This document shows positions 33,501 through 41,753 of a DNA stretch of 45,239 bases, in pieces. Where the stretch lies: positions 1-45,239 of the forward strand of contig NZ_BNAO01000007.1 in assembly GCF_014653435.1 (NCBI RefSeq). The letters are read 5' to 3'. Position 1 is the first letter of the stretch; each line of letters starts with the position of its first letter. The translations under genes and the position numbers were made by a program. This DNA comes from Alishewanella longhuensis (lineage in GTDB: Bacteria > Pseudomonadota > Gammaproteobacteria > Enterobacterales > Alteromonadaceae). The notes under the pieces are model-generated. The model had not been told where the DNA came from, searched no databases, and saw only the letters and a list, made by a program, of their open reading frames with translations.

Positions 33501-35057
33501 CTGGGGATCAGTTTAGTACGGCGGCGTTTTTACACCAAACTGTTAAAAGAAATGACCCGGGGAGAACACTGGCAAGGCGAGGAGCAAGTCATTACGCCAG
33601 ATGGCATGGAGCGACCGACCTTAATTAATATCAGTGCAGTTGGTGAACATGATGTTAGCTTTTATGTGTTGGTCTTTACCGACATTACCGCGCAAAAAGC
33701 AGCAGAAGATGAATTAAGATATATGGCCAATTATGATGCGCTAACCGGTTTACCGAATCGGGCTTTGCTAATGGACAGAATTCAACATGGTATAGAGCAA
33801 GCAAAACGCCAACGCCGCTCTTTAGCTTTGTGCTTTATTGATCTGGACAAGTTTAAGCACATCAACGACTCATTGGGACATGATATTGGCGATTTAATGT
33901 TAAAAGAAGTCGCACGGCGCTTAAAACTCACCTTACGCGACAGCGATACCGTTGCTCGCTTAGGTGGTGATGAGTTCGTTGTGATTCTGGAAGGCTACAA
34001 AAGCAACGATAATATCAGCCATGTTGCCCGTAAAATGTTAGCGGTTGTCAGTGAGCCAATGCAACTTGGCAACGAAAACGTTGGCGTATCGCCCAGCATT
34101 GGTATTGCCCTGTTCCCCGATGATGCTCAAAACGGTAACGAATTAATGAAACATGCCGATGTGGCCATGTATCATGCGAAAGAGGCCGGGCGTAATAATT
34201 TTCAATTTTTTATTAAAGAGATGAATGAAAAGGCGCATATGCAACTCGCCAGAGAAACGCGCTTACGTAAAGCCCTTCAACATCAAGAGTTTGTGAACTA
34301 TTATCAGCCTATTATTGATAGTGCCCAGCACAGTATTGTTGGAGCAGAGGTACTGCTGCGTTGGCAAAGCCCAGAAGGCATGATTTCACCTGCCGAATTT
34401 ATTCCGCTGGCGGAAGAGTTGCGTTTAATTGTAAAAATGACCCAGCAGCTGTTAGAGCGGGCTTTGGCAGACATGGCACTTTGGCGGGCGGCAGGCTTTG
34501 AGTTGTACTTATCCGTTAATTTGTCGACTCAACATTTAGAGCAACCTGCTCTGGCTGAAACGGTACTGGCACTATTAGAGAAATATCAACTACCTGCCCA
34601 TTGCCTGCGTTTTGAAATTACCGAAAGCGCCCTGATGCGCGATCAGCAAAGTGCCATTCTCACTATGCAGGCATTAAGTGACTCTGGCATCAAACTGGCG
34701 TTGGATGATTTTGGTACCGGCTATTCCTCTTTAAAATATTTAAAAGAATTGCCGCTGGATGCCATTAAAATTGACCGCAGCTTTGTGCAGGATATTGGTA
34801 TCGACCATAACGATGAAACCATTATCGATGCCATGCTGAGTATGGCTAGCAGCCTGGGATTATATTGCGTGGCCGAGGGCGTAGAAACAGAACAACAATT
34901 AGCGTTCTTCAACAAACGTAGCTGTTTCTTAATCCAGGGTTTTTTATTTAGTCGGCCGTTACCCGCTGCGGAAATACTAGCATTACTAAGCTCCGACAAC
35001 TTTGTGGCTAGCCATACCAATAGCAAAGGTCTACACGCTCCTGGCAAACCTAAATGA
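30522..35057 (+). CDS. Propeller-Y_Y_Y-PAS-PAS-GGDEF-EAL membrane sensor
   Basis: About 1511 residues. The signal peptide (KWLSIMLLLLCKAAAVQA) is followed by two-component-regulator propeller repeats (LTPEQGLSQGAVRDLHLDRH, FLWIATSGGINRYDG and many similar blades), a Y_Y_Y domain, one TM helix at about 783-800, two PAS domains (QDGRWLWFRDQGRV marks the first), GGDEF (RLGGDEFVVIL, about 1147) and EAL (AEVLLRW, about 1273, with DDFGTGYSSLKY and IKIDRSF). Both catalytic sites look intact, EVL being an accepted EAL variant, so it may make and break c-di-GMP. The frame opens at 30390, but GTG 30522 starts the signal peptide and has GAGG upstream. A palindrome AGTGTT-N5-AACACT lies at 30465-30481. 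Confidence 0.92.
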   Translation: MKWLSIMLLLLCKAAAVQANTILLPLTPEQGLSQGAVRDLHLDRHGFLWIATSGGINRYDGNKVTELHTRDYRLSEISFNDILEDSQGRLWLSADHTGLYLYDETSGYFELFIAAPKELGHPIETTILKLIEYDKEHLLFVVNQAIYKLKLSNRQVTKIFDLTTLGYPTGWIRNLLSENNQLFIAAFNGLIHLDLQSGHAKYLPHLPEHILQPTAEQRHTKNLYLTQEHLFVGTVSGLYQISRADINEYLKSDKPYTINTVMAERNIWHLEKHNQQLLAATDLGLYQITKADSPELLLCFSATNHVLIDNTIVDFAVDPHGGLWVANRAEGAFYWHPQSEAFRHSAGNSQLQLSSNRVTDIWQQDQTLWLATTNGLNQLNIQDNSLQIFLEGSNPDQSNHVGSILSIVNQAEKTLWLTTRTGIKAFDLLSNTLISPSFIEKTVEDLFIAGSEVQLFDQNSESLIIKQQNKLYQYFPNTGRTTAITLLNEQLPMAHFGKVLGQLDDNSWIISTADQLWRFQPENAQLSLFYQYSDFKPQLNRFASSMQQDNQGTLWVGMQGIGLLGFDVKSWEMTQHFSVDNKLRSNEVFSLLLDNIGDIWFSSRQGLARLEPQNLQIEYFNKADGVPFNAFNDGAAIKLNNGNLLFGGIHGIVTVMPEQLQHTQDNLQVVITDFAVLAGEQRSLHGFLNERELRLSHTDAGLRINFSAMSFHNNHKITYRYWLSGQQNNYYPAQYDSQVLFPQLAPGSYQFHVVAISPLTGEQSAPARLFLTISPPIWRSNLAYLIYILLISCSMFFYWRKRRQQQLLLQKAHQQVQISEQRLVQALKSVNSGVFEWVAKSNTMVSSRLPRMLGTSELMHTITVQQHCSLIHPDDLQEYQKQWQRLIQQPELLLDLTYRMRHQDGRWLWFRDQGRVTETDEQNKPLKILGTYSNITETKANEEKARLFGEAFQQTRDWVVILDNRQRVIAANQSFSQAFGGIEPYIGSPTSHHLGISLVRRRFYTKLLKEMTRGEHWQGEEQVITPDGMERPTLINISAVGEHDVSFYVLVFTDITAQKAAEDELRYMANYDALTGLPNRALLMDRIQHGIEQAKRQRRSLALCFIDLDKFKHINDSLGHDIGDLMLKEVARRLKLTLRDSDTVARLGGDEFVVILEGYKSNDNISHVARKMLAVVSEPMQLGNENVGVSPSIGIALFPDDAQNGNELMKHADVAMYHAKEAGRNNFQFFIKEMNEKAHMQLARETRLRKALQHQEFVNYYQPIIDSAQHSIVGAEVLLRWQSPEGMISPAEFIPLAEELRLIVKMTQQLLERALADMALWRAAGFELYLSVNLSTQHLEQPALAETVLALLEKYQLPAHCLRFEITESALMRDQQSAILTMQALSDSGIKLALDDFGTGYSSLKYLKELPLDAIKIDRSFVQDIGIDHNDETIIDAMLSMASSLGLYCVAEGVETEQQLAFFNKRSCFLIQGFLFSRPLPAAEILALLSSDNFVASHTNSKGLHAPGKPK

Positions 35058-35143
35058 GTTAGCTACAAATTATCACCTAAAACGGATTTCTAAAGCCGGT
35101 ACAGGTTATAATGCTTGCCTCATTGAAGTTTGGAAGTTGCCGT

Positions 35144-35992
35144 ATGGCCCCTCACCTGCTTAAAGGCGCCCTATTATTATTGTTAGCCGAAGCCTGCTTC
35201 GCCGGTATTGGTGCTGTAGTAAAGTTTACCAGCGAAACCGCCAGTGAAGCCCAGGTGGTATTTTTTCGTAACTTTTTCGCTTTACTGCTGATGCTACCTT
35301 TCTTATACCAACATGGTTTTAAATTGCTAAAAACCAAACGCTGGTATTTGCATCTTAGCCGAGCCTTAACCGGCATTGTTTCCATGTATTGCTTTTTCTA
35401 TGTATTGGCGCGCTTGCCTTTGGCGCAAGGTATGCTGGTATTACTACTCTCCCCCTTTGTGGTGCCAGTCATAGCGCACTTTTGGTTAAAAGAGCGGCCA
35501 TCACGCCTAACCTTATTTGGTATTGTGCTGGGCTTTGCCGGTGTCGTATTGGCCTTACCATCGCCGGATCCGACCTTAAACGCTGTGTTACTGATTGCAC
35601 TTTGCTCTGCTGTACTCGTTGCCGTGACGAAAACGACCATTCGTTATATGTCAGACACTGAGCCAGCGGTACGCATCGTCTTTTATTTTTCACTACTCAC
35701 CGCTATATTGTCGGCTATTCCGGTGCCTTTTTATTGGCAACCGCTGACTAATGAAGTTTGGCTGGCATTCGTTGCCATGGGCGTCCTGGCAGCCATTGGT
35801 CAACTTGCGATGACTCGCGCCTATGCCATAGCGCCGGCCAGTGATATCGGTATGTGGACTTATAGCAGCGTGATTTTTGCCGGCGCCTTTGGCTACTTAT
35901 TTTGGCAAGAACCTGTCACTATGGGCTGGATTGCCGGCGTGATAGTGATCTTTTACGCCGGTTATGTGACTACACGCCAACGCCTGCTGTAA
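35144..35992 (+). CDS. EamA/RhaT-type drug/metabolite transporter
   Basis: About 282 residues with ten predicted membrane helices and two EamA domains. LLLLLAEACFAGIGAVVKFT opens the first; SPFVVPVIAHFWLKERPSRL closes it with the conserved Glu-Arg; GQLAMTRAYAIAPASDIGMW and LFWQEPVTMGWIAGVIVIFY belong to the second. Family members export amino acids, nucleotides or other metabolites; the substrate is unknown. The frame opens at 35111, but ATG 35144 has GGAAG seven bases upstream. Confidence 0.9.
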   Translation: MAPHLLKGALLLLLAEACFAGIGAVVKFTSETASEAQVVFFRNFFALLLMLPFLYQHGFKLLKTKRWYLHLSRALTGIVSMYCFFYVLARLPLAQGMLVLLLSPFVVPVIAHFWLKERPSRLTLFGIVLGFAGVVLALPSPDPTLNAVLLIALCSAVLVAVTKTTIRYMSDTEPAVRIVFYFSLLTAILSAIPVPFYWQPLTNEVWLAFVAMGVLAAIGQLAMTRAYAIAPASDIGMWTYSSVIFAGAFGYLFWQEPVTMGWIAGVIVIFYAGYVTTRQRLL

Positions 35993-36092
35993 TTAGCCAA
36001 AAGACTTTTCGCACTCTCTCTGGTACTGCGGCAACTTACAGGCTAAAATACGCTCCCTTTTTTAGACGCGACAACACAGGTAACCACTGACA

Positions 36093-37517
36093 ATGGGCAA
36101 AAAGCTGCACATAAAAACCTGGGGCTGCCAGATGAACGAATACGATTCATCAAAAATGGCCGACCTATTGGATGCAACGCATGGCTATACGTTAACCGAA
36201 GAAGCCGAAGAAGCCGATGTTATTCTGCTGAACACTTGCTCTATCCGGGAAAAAGCGCAGGAGAAAGTGTTTCATCAACTAGGCCGTTGGCGTCCGCTAA
36301 AAGAGAAAAACCCAGATTTAATTATCGGTGTCGGTGGCTGCGTAGCGTCGCAAGAAGGTAAAGCCATTCGCGAGCGCGCACCCTTTGTCGATATCGTGTT
36401 TGGCCCACAAACCTTGCACCGCTTACCCGAGATGATTAATTCGGTGCGTGGTAGCCATTCACCGGTGGTTGATGTGTCTTTCCCGGAGATCGAGAAATTT
36501 GACCGCCTGCCGGAACCGAAAGCGGATGGCCCAACTGCCTTTGTCTCTATTATGGAAGGCTGTTCTAAATACTGTACCTTCTGTGTCGTGCCTTACACTC
36601 GCGGTGAAGAAGTCAGCCGGCCACTGGATGATGTGCTATTTGAAATTGCGCAGCTAGCGCAGCAGGGTGTACGCGAAGTGAATTTACTTGGCCAAAACGT
36701 CAATGCGTACCGCGGCGCAACCCATGATGGCAGTATTTGTCATTTCTCTGAGCTGCTGCGTTTGGTGGCAACCATTGATGGTATCGACCGCATCCGTTAT
36801 ACCACGTCACATCCGGTAGAATTTACCGATGACATTATTGAAGTCTATCGTGATATCCCAGAGTTAGTGGATCATTTACACCTGCCGGTGCAGTCAGGTT
36901 CAGATCGTATTCTTAATCTAATGAAACGTGGTCACACCGCACTGGAATACAAAGCCCAAATTCGTAAACTGAAAAAAGTGCGGCCAAACTTGGCGATGTC
37001 ATCTGATTTTATTATTGGTTTCCCAGGTGAAACCGATGAAGATTTTCAGGCGACGATGGATTTAATCCAAGCCATTGGTTTTGATATGAGCTTTAGCTTT
37101 ATCTATAGTGCCCGCCCTGGTACACCAGCAGCCGATTTACCGGACGATGTTACAGAAGATGCGAAAAAGCAACGTCTGTATATCCTGCAAGATCGTATTA
37201 ACCAACAAGCATTAAAAATTGCCCGTGGTATGCTGGGAACAGAGCAACGTATTCTGGTTGAAGGCCCATCGAAGAAAAACATTATGGAACTGACCGGCCG
37301 CACTGAAAACAACCGGGTGGTGAATTTTGAAGGCTCGCCAGAGATGATTGGCCAGTTTGTCGATGTCAAAATTACCGATGTATTCAGTAATTCGTTGCGA
37401 GGCGATCTGATCCGTACTGAAGCTGACATGGGCCTGCGCCGTGATACCGCGCCACAGCAAATTTTGGCACGGCAAGCAAAAGCGAACGAGCTGGGCGTAA
37501 CCACCTATGTACCCTAA
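36093..37517 (+). CDS. miaB: tRNA-2-methylthio-N6-dimethylallyladenosine synthase
   Basis: 474 residues, the usual MiaB length. N-terminal UPF0004 domain cysteines are in [27 protein letters not shown] and [11 protein letters not shown] and bind one [4Fe-4S] cluster. The radical-SAM cluster motif is [24 protein letters not shown] domain ends the protein ([17 protein letters not shown]). It adds a methylthio group to i6A37 in tRNAs reading codons that start with U. ATG 36093 is first in the miaB-ybeZ-ybeY-ybeX-lnt cluster; TAAAAT at 36044-36049 is a possible -10. A hairpin separates it from ybeZ. Confidence 0.98.
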   Translation: MGKKLHIKTWGCQMNEYDSSKMADLLDATHGYTLTEEAEEADVILLNTCSIREKAQEKVFHQLGRWRPLKEKNPDLIIGVGGCVASQEGKAIRERAPFVDIVFGPQTLHRLPEMINSVRGSHSPVVDVSFPEIEKFDRLPEPKADGPTAFVSIMEGCSKYCTFCVVPYTRGEEVSRPLDDVLFEIAQLAQQGVREVNLLGQNVNAYRGATHDGSICHFSELLRLVATIDGIDRIRYTTSHPVEFTDDIIEVYRDIPELVDHLHLPVQSGSDRILNLMKRGHTALEYKAQIRKLKKVRPNLAMSSDFIIGFPGETDEDFQATMDLIQAIGFDMSFSFIYSARPGTPAADLPDDVTEDAKKQRLYILQDRINQQALKIARGMLGTEQRILVEGPSKKNIMELTGRTENNRVVNFEGSPEMIGQFVDVKITDVFSNSLRGDLIRTEADMGLRRDTAPQQILARQAKANELGVTTYVP

Positions 37518-37532
37518 TCCCAGATAAGGGTG

Positions 37533-37560
37533 TCCCGTACCTGTATTAGCAGGTACGGGA
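37533..37560 (+). other. Hairpin between miaB and ybeZ
   Basis: A perfect 11-base stem TCCCGTACCTG / CAGGTACGGGA with loop TATTAG. No T-run follows, so an attenuator, RNA processing site or 3'-end stabiliser is more likely than a simple terminator. Confidence 0.7.
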
Positions 37561-37579
37561 ACTAACAGAGAGACGACTA

Positions 37580-38620
37580 TTGAACAGCGACAGCCAAAGT
37601 ATTAGCAAAACGTACAGTAATGAATTGCAGCTGGAGCCAGCCGACCACCGGCGGTTAACCCTGCTTTGCGGCCCTTACGATGATAACCTAAAACATATTG
37701 AGCGGCGGTTGCTGGTTGACATTAGTCACCGCGCCAATCTGATGCGCATCGAAGGGCCAGAACCCAATGTAGCTGCGGCCAGCCAGATTGTCACCGAGCT
37801 ATATCAACAAACTGAAAACGCGCAACACCAGCCAGTAGCGATTACCCCTGAACAAGTACATTTACTGATTAGCGAACAGTTCGATATTCAGTATCAGGAG
37901 CAACCGACACATCAAAAAGAATTTAGCTTAAAAACCAAGAAAGGCTTAATTAAACCGCGCAACCCTAACCAGGCGGTTTATGTGTCAAATGTGCTAAATC
38001 ATGATGTCAGTTTTGGCATTGGCCCAGCTGGTACCGGTAAAACCTATCTGGCGGTTGCCTGTGCCGTCGACGCACTGGAAAGTGGCCAGGTAAAACGTAT
38101 CGTATTAACCCGCCCGGCGGTAGAAGCCGGTGAAAAGCTTGGCTTTTTGCCAGGCGATTTAGCACAAAAAGTCGATCCTTACCTACGCCCGCTGTATGAC
38201 GCCCTATTCGAAATGCTCGGTTTTGAAAAAGTTGAAAAATACCTGGAACGAGGCATTATCGAAATTGCGCCTTTGGCCTATATGCGTGGCCGCACGCTAA
38301 ATGATGCCTTTATCATTTTGGATGAAAGCCAAAATACCACTATTGAGCAAATGAAAATGTTCTTAACCCGTATTGGCTTTAGCGCCAAAGCGGTGATTAC
38401 CGGGGATGTGACTCAAGTCGATTTGCCTCGTGGCCAATACTCTGGGTTAAAACATGCTATAGATGTGTTATCAGAAGTTTCTGAAATTAGTTTTAACTTT
38501 TTCAATGCCAAAGACGTGGTACGTCATCCGATAGTGCAGCGTATTGTGATGGCCTATGAAGCCTTTGAAGCAGCCAACCCCAAAACGGATGCTGAACCGC
38601 GGGAGTGGCGCCGTAAATGA
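37580..38620 (+). CDS. ybeZ: PhoH-like ATPase YbeZ
   Basis: 346 residues. An N-terminal KH-like segment ([20 protein letters not shown]) precedes the PhoH ATPase domain, which has Walker [16 protein letters not shown] (about residues 149-163) and Walker [12 protein letters not shown] (about 248-258). The protein is thought to act with YbeY in RNA metabolism and ribosome quality control. The start is a TTG at 37580 (MNSDSQS); the nearest in-frame ATG is far inside the domain. It overlaps ybeY by four bases (ATGA), indicating coupled translation. Confidence 0.96.
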   Translation: MNSDSQSISKTYSNELQLEPADHRRLTLLCGPYDDNLKHIERRLLVDISHRANLMRIEGPEPNVAAASQIVTELYQQTENAQHQPVAITPEQVHLLISEQFDIQYQEQPTHQKEFSLKTKKGLIKPRNPNQAVYVSNVLNHDVSFGIGPAGTGKTYLAVACAVDALESGQVKRIVLTRPAVEAGEKLGFLPGDLAQKVDPYLRPLYDALFEMLGFEKVEKYLERGIIEIAPLAYMRGRTLNDAFIILDESQNTTIEQMKMFLTRIGFSAKAVITGDVTQVDLPRGQYSGLKHAIDVLSEVSEISFNFFNAKDVVRHPIVQRIVMAYEAFEAANPKTDAEPREWRRK

Positions 38621-39078
38621 GTATTACCCTGGATCTACAGCTAGCCAGTGACGCAGCCGCCTTGCCCTCAGCGGCGCAGTTCCAGCAATGGCTAGACGCC
38701 GCCGTTTTGCCTTTTCAAGCTGAAGCGGAAGTCACCATTCGTATTGTTGATAGCGCAGAAAGCCAGCAACTTAACAGCCAATATCGCGCTAAAGACAAAC
38801 CAACCAATGTGCTAAGCTTTCCCTTCCAGTGCCCGCCGGGCATAGAATTGCCGTTACTGGGCGATTTAGTGATTTGCGCCGCAGTGGTAGCTGAGGAAGC
38901 TAGCGAGCAAGGTAAAGCCCCGGAAGCACATTGGGCGCATATGGTAATACATGGGTGCTTGCATTTATTGGGATTTGACCATATAAATGATGACGATGCC
39001 GCAGAAATGGAAGCAGAAGAAATTCAAATCCTGCAACAGCTCGGTATCGCTAATCCCTATTTGTTGGATGACGAATAG
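38617..39078 (+). CDS. ybeY: Endoribonuclease YbeY
   Basis: 153 residues. The zinc-binding motif [15 protein letters not shown] (H-x3-H-x5-H, about residues 108-122) and the strand [12 protein letters not shown] are diagnostic. YbeY acts in 16S rRNA 3'-end maturation and rRNA quality control. The start ATG overlaps the ybeZ stop by four bases. Confidence 0.98.
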   Translation: MSITLDLQLASDAAALPSAAQFQQWLDAAVLPFQAEAEVTIRIVDSAESQQLNSQYRAKDKPTNVLSFPFQCPPGIELPLLGDLVICAAVVAEEASEQGKAPEAHWAHMVIHGCLHLLGFDHINDDDAAEMEAEEIQILQQLGIANPYLLDDE

Positions 39079-39111
39079 ATTTCTTTTAATTTTCGGAGTT
39101 AAAGTTCACGA

Positions 39112-39981
39112 ATGAGTGACGACAATCCCCACTCTAGTCGCGGTTCTGCGAGTCGCAGCTGGTTAGAACGCATCGCCAGCATTTTTACCGCAGAACCTCA
39201 AGATATTTCAGATTTAGAAGATATTATCAGTGAAGCGTCTATGCGTCAGCTGATTGATTCTGACACCAAGGATATGCTGCAGGGCGTATTGGATGTTTCC
39301 AAAGTACGGGCCCGCGATATTATGGTGCCCCGCTCGCAGATGGCGACTATTGATATCGAGCAGCCATTGGCAGAAATCTTGCCAATTTTATTAGAAAACA
39401 ACCATAGCCGCTATCCAGTCGTCAATGAAGATAAAGATCATATCGAAGGTATTCTGATCGTTAAAGACTTACTGCAATACGCCTTAGATCCCAACAATAA
39501 TGACTGGCAATGGCTTGATTTGGTTCGCCCGGCGGTCATTATTCCTGAAAGTAAACGAGTAGATGCGCTACTGCGTGAATTTCGGCAAAAACGCTATCAT
39601 ATGGCCATCGTAGTCGATGAATATGGTGGTGTCTCAGGCCTGGTCACCATCGAAGATATTCTGGAACAAATTGTAGGCGAAATCGAAGATGAGCATGACG
39701 ATGCAGAAGAGCATGATATCAAAAAAATGGCCTCACGCGTTTTTCAGGTGAGTGCGTTAACACCACTGGATGAGTTTAATGAAACCTTCGGCACCCAGTT
39801 TGACGAAGAAGATGCCGATACCATTGGCGGTATAGTACTGCATGCCTTTGGCCATATGCCAGCCCGCGGTGAAAGTATCGCCCTGGGCGATTTAACCTTT
39901 AAAGTGAGTAAAGCGAATAGCCGGCGCCTGATGCAATTGCAGGTTATCCGCGCCCGTGAAGCAGAACCAGAAGGAAGTTAA
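39112..39981 (+). CDS. ybeX: CorC/YbeX-type CBS domain protein
   Basis: 289 residues, soluble. After a Ser-rich N-terminus come paired CBS domains (VRARDIMVPRSQMATIDIEQ to YHMAIVVDEYGGVSGLVTIE) and a CorC_HlyC transporter-associated domain (RVFQVSALTPLDEFNETF). No DUF21 membrane domain is present, as normal for YbeX. It is linked to magnesium/cobalt efflux and, more recently, to ribosome metabolism. It lies 33 bases after ybeY in the same operon. Confidence 0.96.
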   Translation: MSDDNPHSSRGSASRSWLERIASIFTAEPQDISDLEDIISEASMRQLIDSDTKDMLQGVLDVSKVRARDIMVPRSQMATIDIEQPLAEILPILLENNHSRYPVVNEDKDHIEGILIVKDLLQYALDPNNNDWQWLDLVRPAVIIPESKRVDALLREFRQKRYHMAIVVDEYGGVSGLVTIEDILEQIVGEIEDEHDDAEEHDIKKMASRVFQVSALTPLDEFNETFGTQFDEEDADTIGGIVLHAFGHMPARGESIALGDLTFKVSKANSRRLMQLQVIRAREAEPEGS

Positions 39982-40034
39982 TTATACTGCGTCTGTTATC
40001 TCGACTCCGGGGTAGTAACCGGGCTAGCAATCGG

Positions 40035-41576
40035 ATGAGTGCGCAATGGTCGTCATTACTATTGTCACTGTTATTAATCCTGGCTGGGGCGGCTAATACC
40101 CTGGCTTTTGCACCCTATACGCTATGGTGGCTGCCCCTTATCTCACTCGTGGTACTCAGCCTTTGCCTACAACATAGCCAAAGCCCTAAGCAAGCGGCGT
40201 TATTTGGTTTTAGTTATGGCTTAGGTTGGTTTGGCGTTGGCATTAGTTGGGTACATGTTAGTATTGACCAGTTTGGGGGCTTACCCTTAATAGGTAGTTT
40301 GGCGCTGATGGCGTTATTGGTGGCTTATTTAGCCCTGTTCCCGGCGTTAGCAGCCTGGCTAAGCCGAAAATTACAGCCCGCGTTACCCTTCCCGATACTT
40401 TTTACCATCAGTTGGGCGTTAGCCGAGTGGCTTCGCAGCGTGCTGTTGACCGGTTTTCCCTGGTTATCATTGGGCTACAGTCAGGTTGATTCACCACTGC
40501 GTCATTGGGCCCCCCTTATCGGTGAGATAGGGATTACATTACTGTTGGTATTTGCCGCTGCCTCATTCAGCAATCTAATGCGGAAAACCAGTAGCCAGCT
40601 TTCCCGCTTCTCGCTAGAGAGCATAGCAATTTTATTAATTGCTTTAAGCCCATTGCTGGCGCCTTTAAAAGGCTGGCAACAGAGCGAACAACAACTATCG
40701 GTATTGCTGGTGCAGGGTAATATTAAACAGGATTTACGCTGGGCACCGGAGCAAGAATGGCCCACTATGCTGAAATACCTGGACCTCACCCGGCCACATT
40801 TAACAACACACCAATTGGTGATCTGGCCGGAAGCCGCAGTCCCCATGCTGGAACCGCTGGCGCAGGACTTTTTAGAGAACCTGGATAAATCAGCGTTATA
40901 CAGTGATACCGCTATTGTTACCGGCATTATCGATTATCGCCAGCAAACCGGTGAAGCCTGGAATAATCTGGTGGTGCTGGGTAAACAGCAAGCTGAAGCG
41001 AACAGCGGGCATTACTTTTACGGCCATGCTAACCGCTTTAGTAAGCATCACTTGTTACCTATTGGCGAGTTTGTTCCTTTTGAGAATTTACTGCGCCAAC
41101 TGGCCCCTATTTTCGACTTACCCATGAGCTCTTTTAGTCGCGGTAGCTATGTGCAACCTAATTTGCAGGCTAACGGCTACCATCTTTTGCCAGCGATTTG
41201 CTTTGAAATTGCCTTTCCAGCGCAAATTCGCGCCAATATGACAGCAGATACTCAGGTGCTGCTTACCGTCAGTAATGATGCCTGGTTTGGTGACAGTATA
41301 GGGCCGCACCAACACCTCCAAATAGCACAAATGCGTGCGCTGGAGTTCGGCCGCCCGGTTATTCGGGCAACCAATAATGGTATTACAGCCACTATAGATG
41401 CCACAGGCCAGATCCGACAGCGGGCCGCACAGTTTACCGAAGCGGTACTCAGCGATCAACTGCCTTTAACCTCAGGTACTACCCCCTATAGCCAACTTGG
41501 CAACATGCCACTGTTTTGCTTAAGCATTTTCTTAATATTGATCGCTCTATGGCGCTCGTGGGCGATCCGAGCGTAA
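40035..41576 (+). CDS. lnt: Apolipoprotein N-acyltransferase
   Basis: 513 residues. About seven N-terminal membrane helices are followed by a periplasmic nitrilase-like domain and a final helix (MPLFCLSIFLILIALWRSW). The catalytic triad is visible: Glu in VIWPEAAVPM, Lys in FSKHHLLPIGEFVPFE and Cys in LLPAICFEIAFP. It acylates the N-terminal cysteine of lipoproteins in the inner membrane, the last maturation step. ATG 40035 has CGG close upstream and no ideal ribosome-binding site, so coupling to ybeX is possible. Confidence 0.97.
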   Translation: MSAQWSSLLLSLLLILAGAANTLAFAPYTLWWLPLISLVVLSLCLQHSQSPKQAALFGFSYGLGWFGVGISWVHVSIDQFGGLPLIGSLALMALLVAYLALFPALAAWLSRKLQPALPFPILFTISWALAEWLRSVLLTGFPWLSLGYSQVDSPLRHWAPLIGEIGITLLLVFAAASFSNLMRKTSSQLSRFSLESIAILLIALSPLLAPLKGWQQSEQQLSVLLVQGNIKQDLRWAPEQEWPTMLKYLDLTRPHLTTHQLVIWPEAAVPMLEPLAQDFLENLDKSALYSDTAIVTGIIDYRQQTGEAWNNLVVLGKQQAEANSGHYFYGHANRFSKHHLLPIGEFVPFENLLRQLAPIFDLPMSSFSRGSYVQPNLQANGYHLLPAICFEIAFPAQIRANMTADTQVLLTVSNDAWFGDSIGPHQHLQIAQMRALEFGRPVIRATNNGITATIDATGQIRQRAAQFTEAVLSDQLPLTSGTTPYSQLGNMPLFCLSIFLILIALWRSWAIRA

Positions 41577-41658
41577 AATAAACGCGGCTATCCGATGACT
41601 TCTTCCTTCTAATTATTTTCTGTTGTACCTGCTTTGCCTGTTGCATTTGCCAGCATTC

Positions 41659-41715
41659 TGTGACAAAAATCAAGCGCAATAATTTTGCGACAAAGCACAC
41701 AATAAGTGCGACAAA
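41659..41715. promoter_or_regulatory. Three direct TGYGACAAA repeats upstream of the S8 protease gene
   Basis: TGTGACAAA (41659-41667), TGCGACAAA (41686-41694) and TGCGACAAA (41707-41715) are spaced 27 and 21 bases apart. They sit 39-95 bases upstream of the start codon, the usual place for an activator or repressor site. The regulator is unknown. Confidence 0.45.
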
Positions 41716-41753
41716 ATAATAAGGCCCGCGGCCGCAAGATTGAAGGAAATCTT

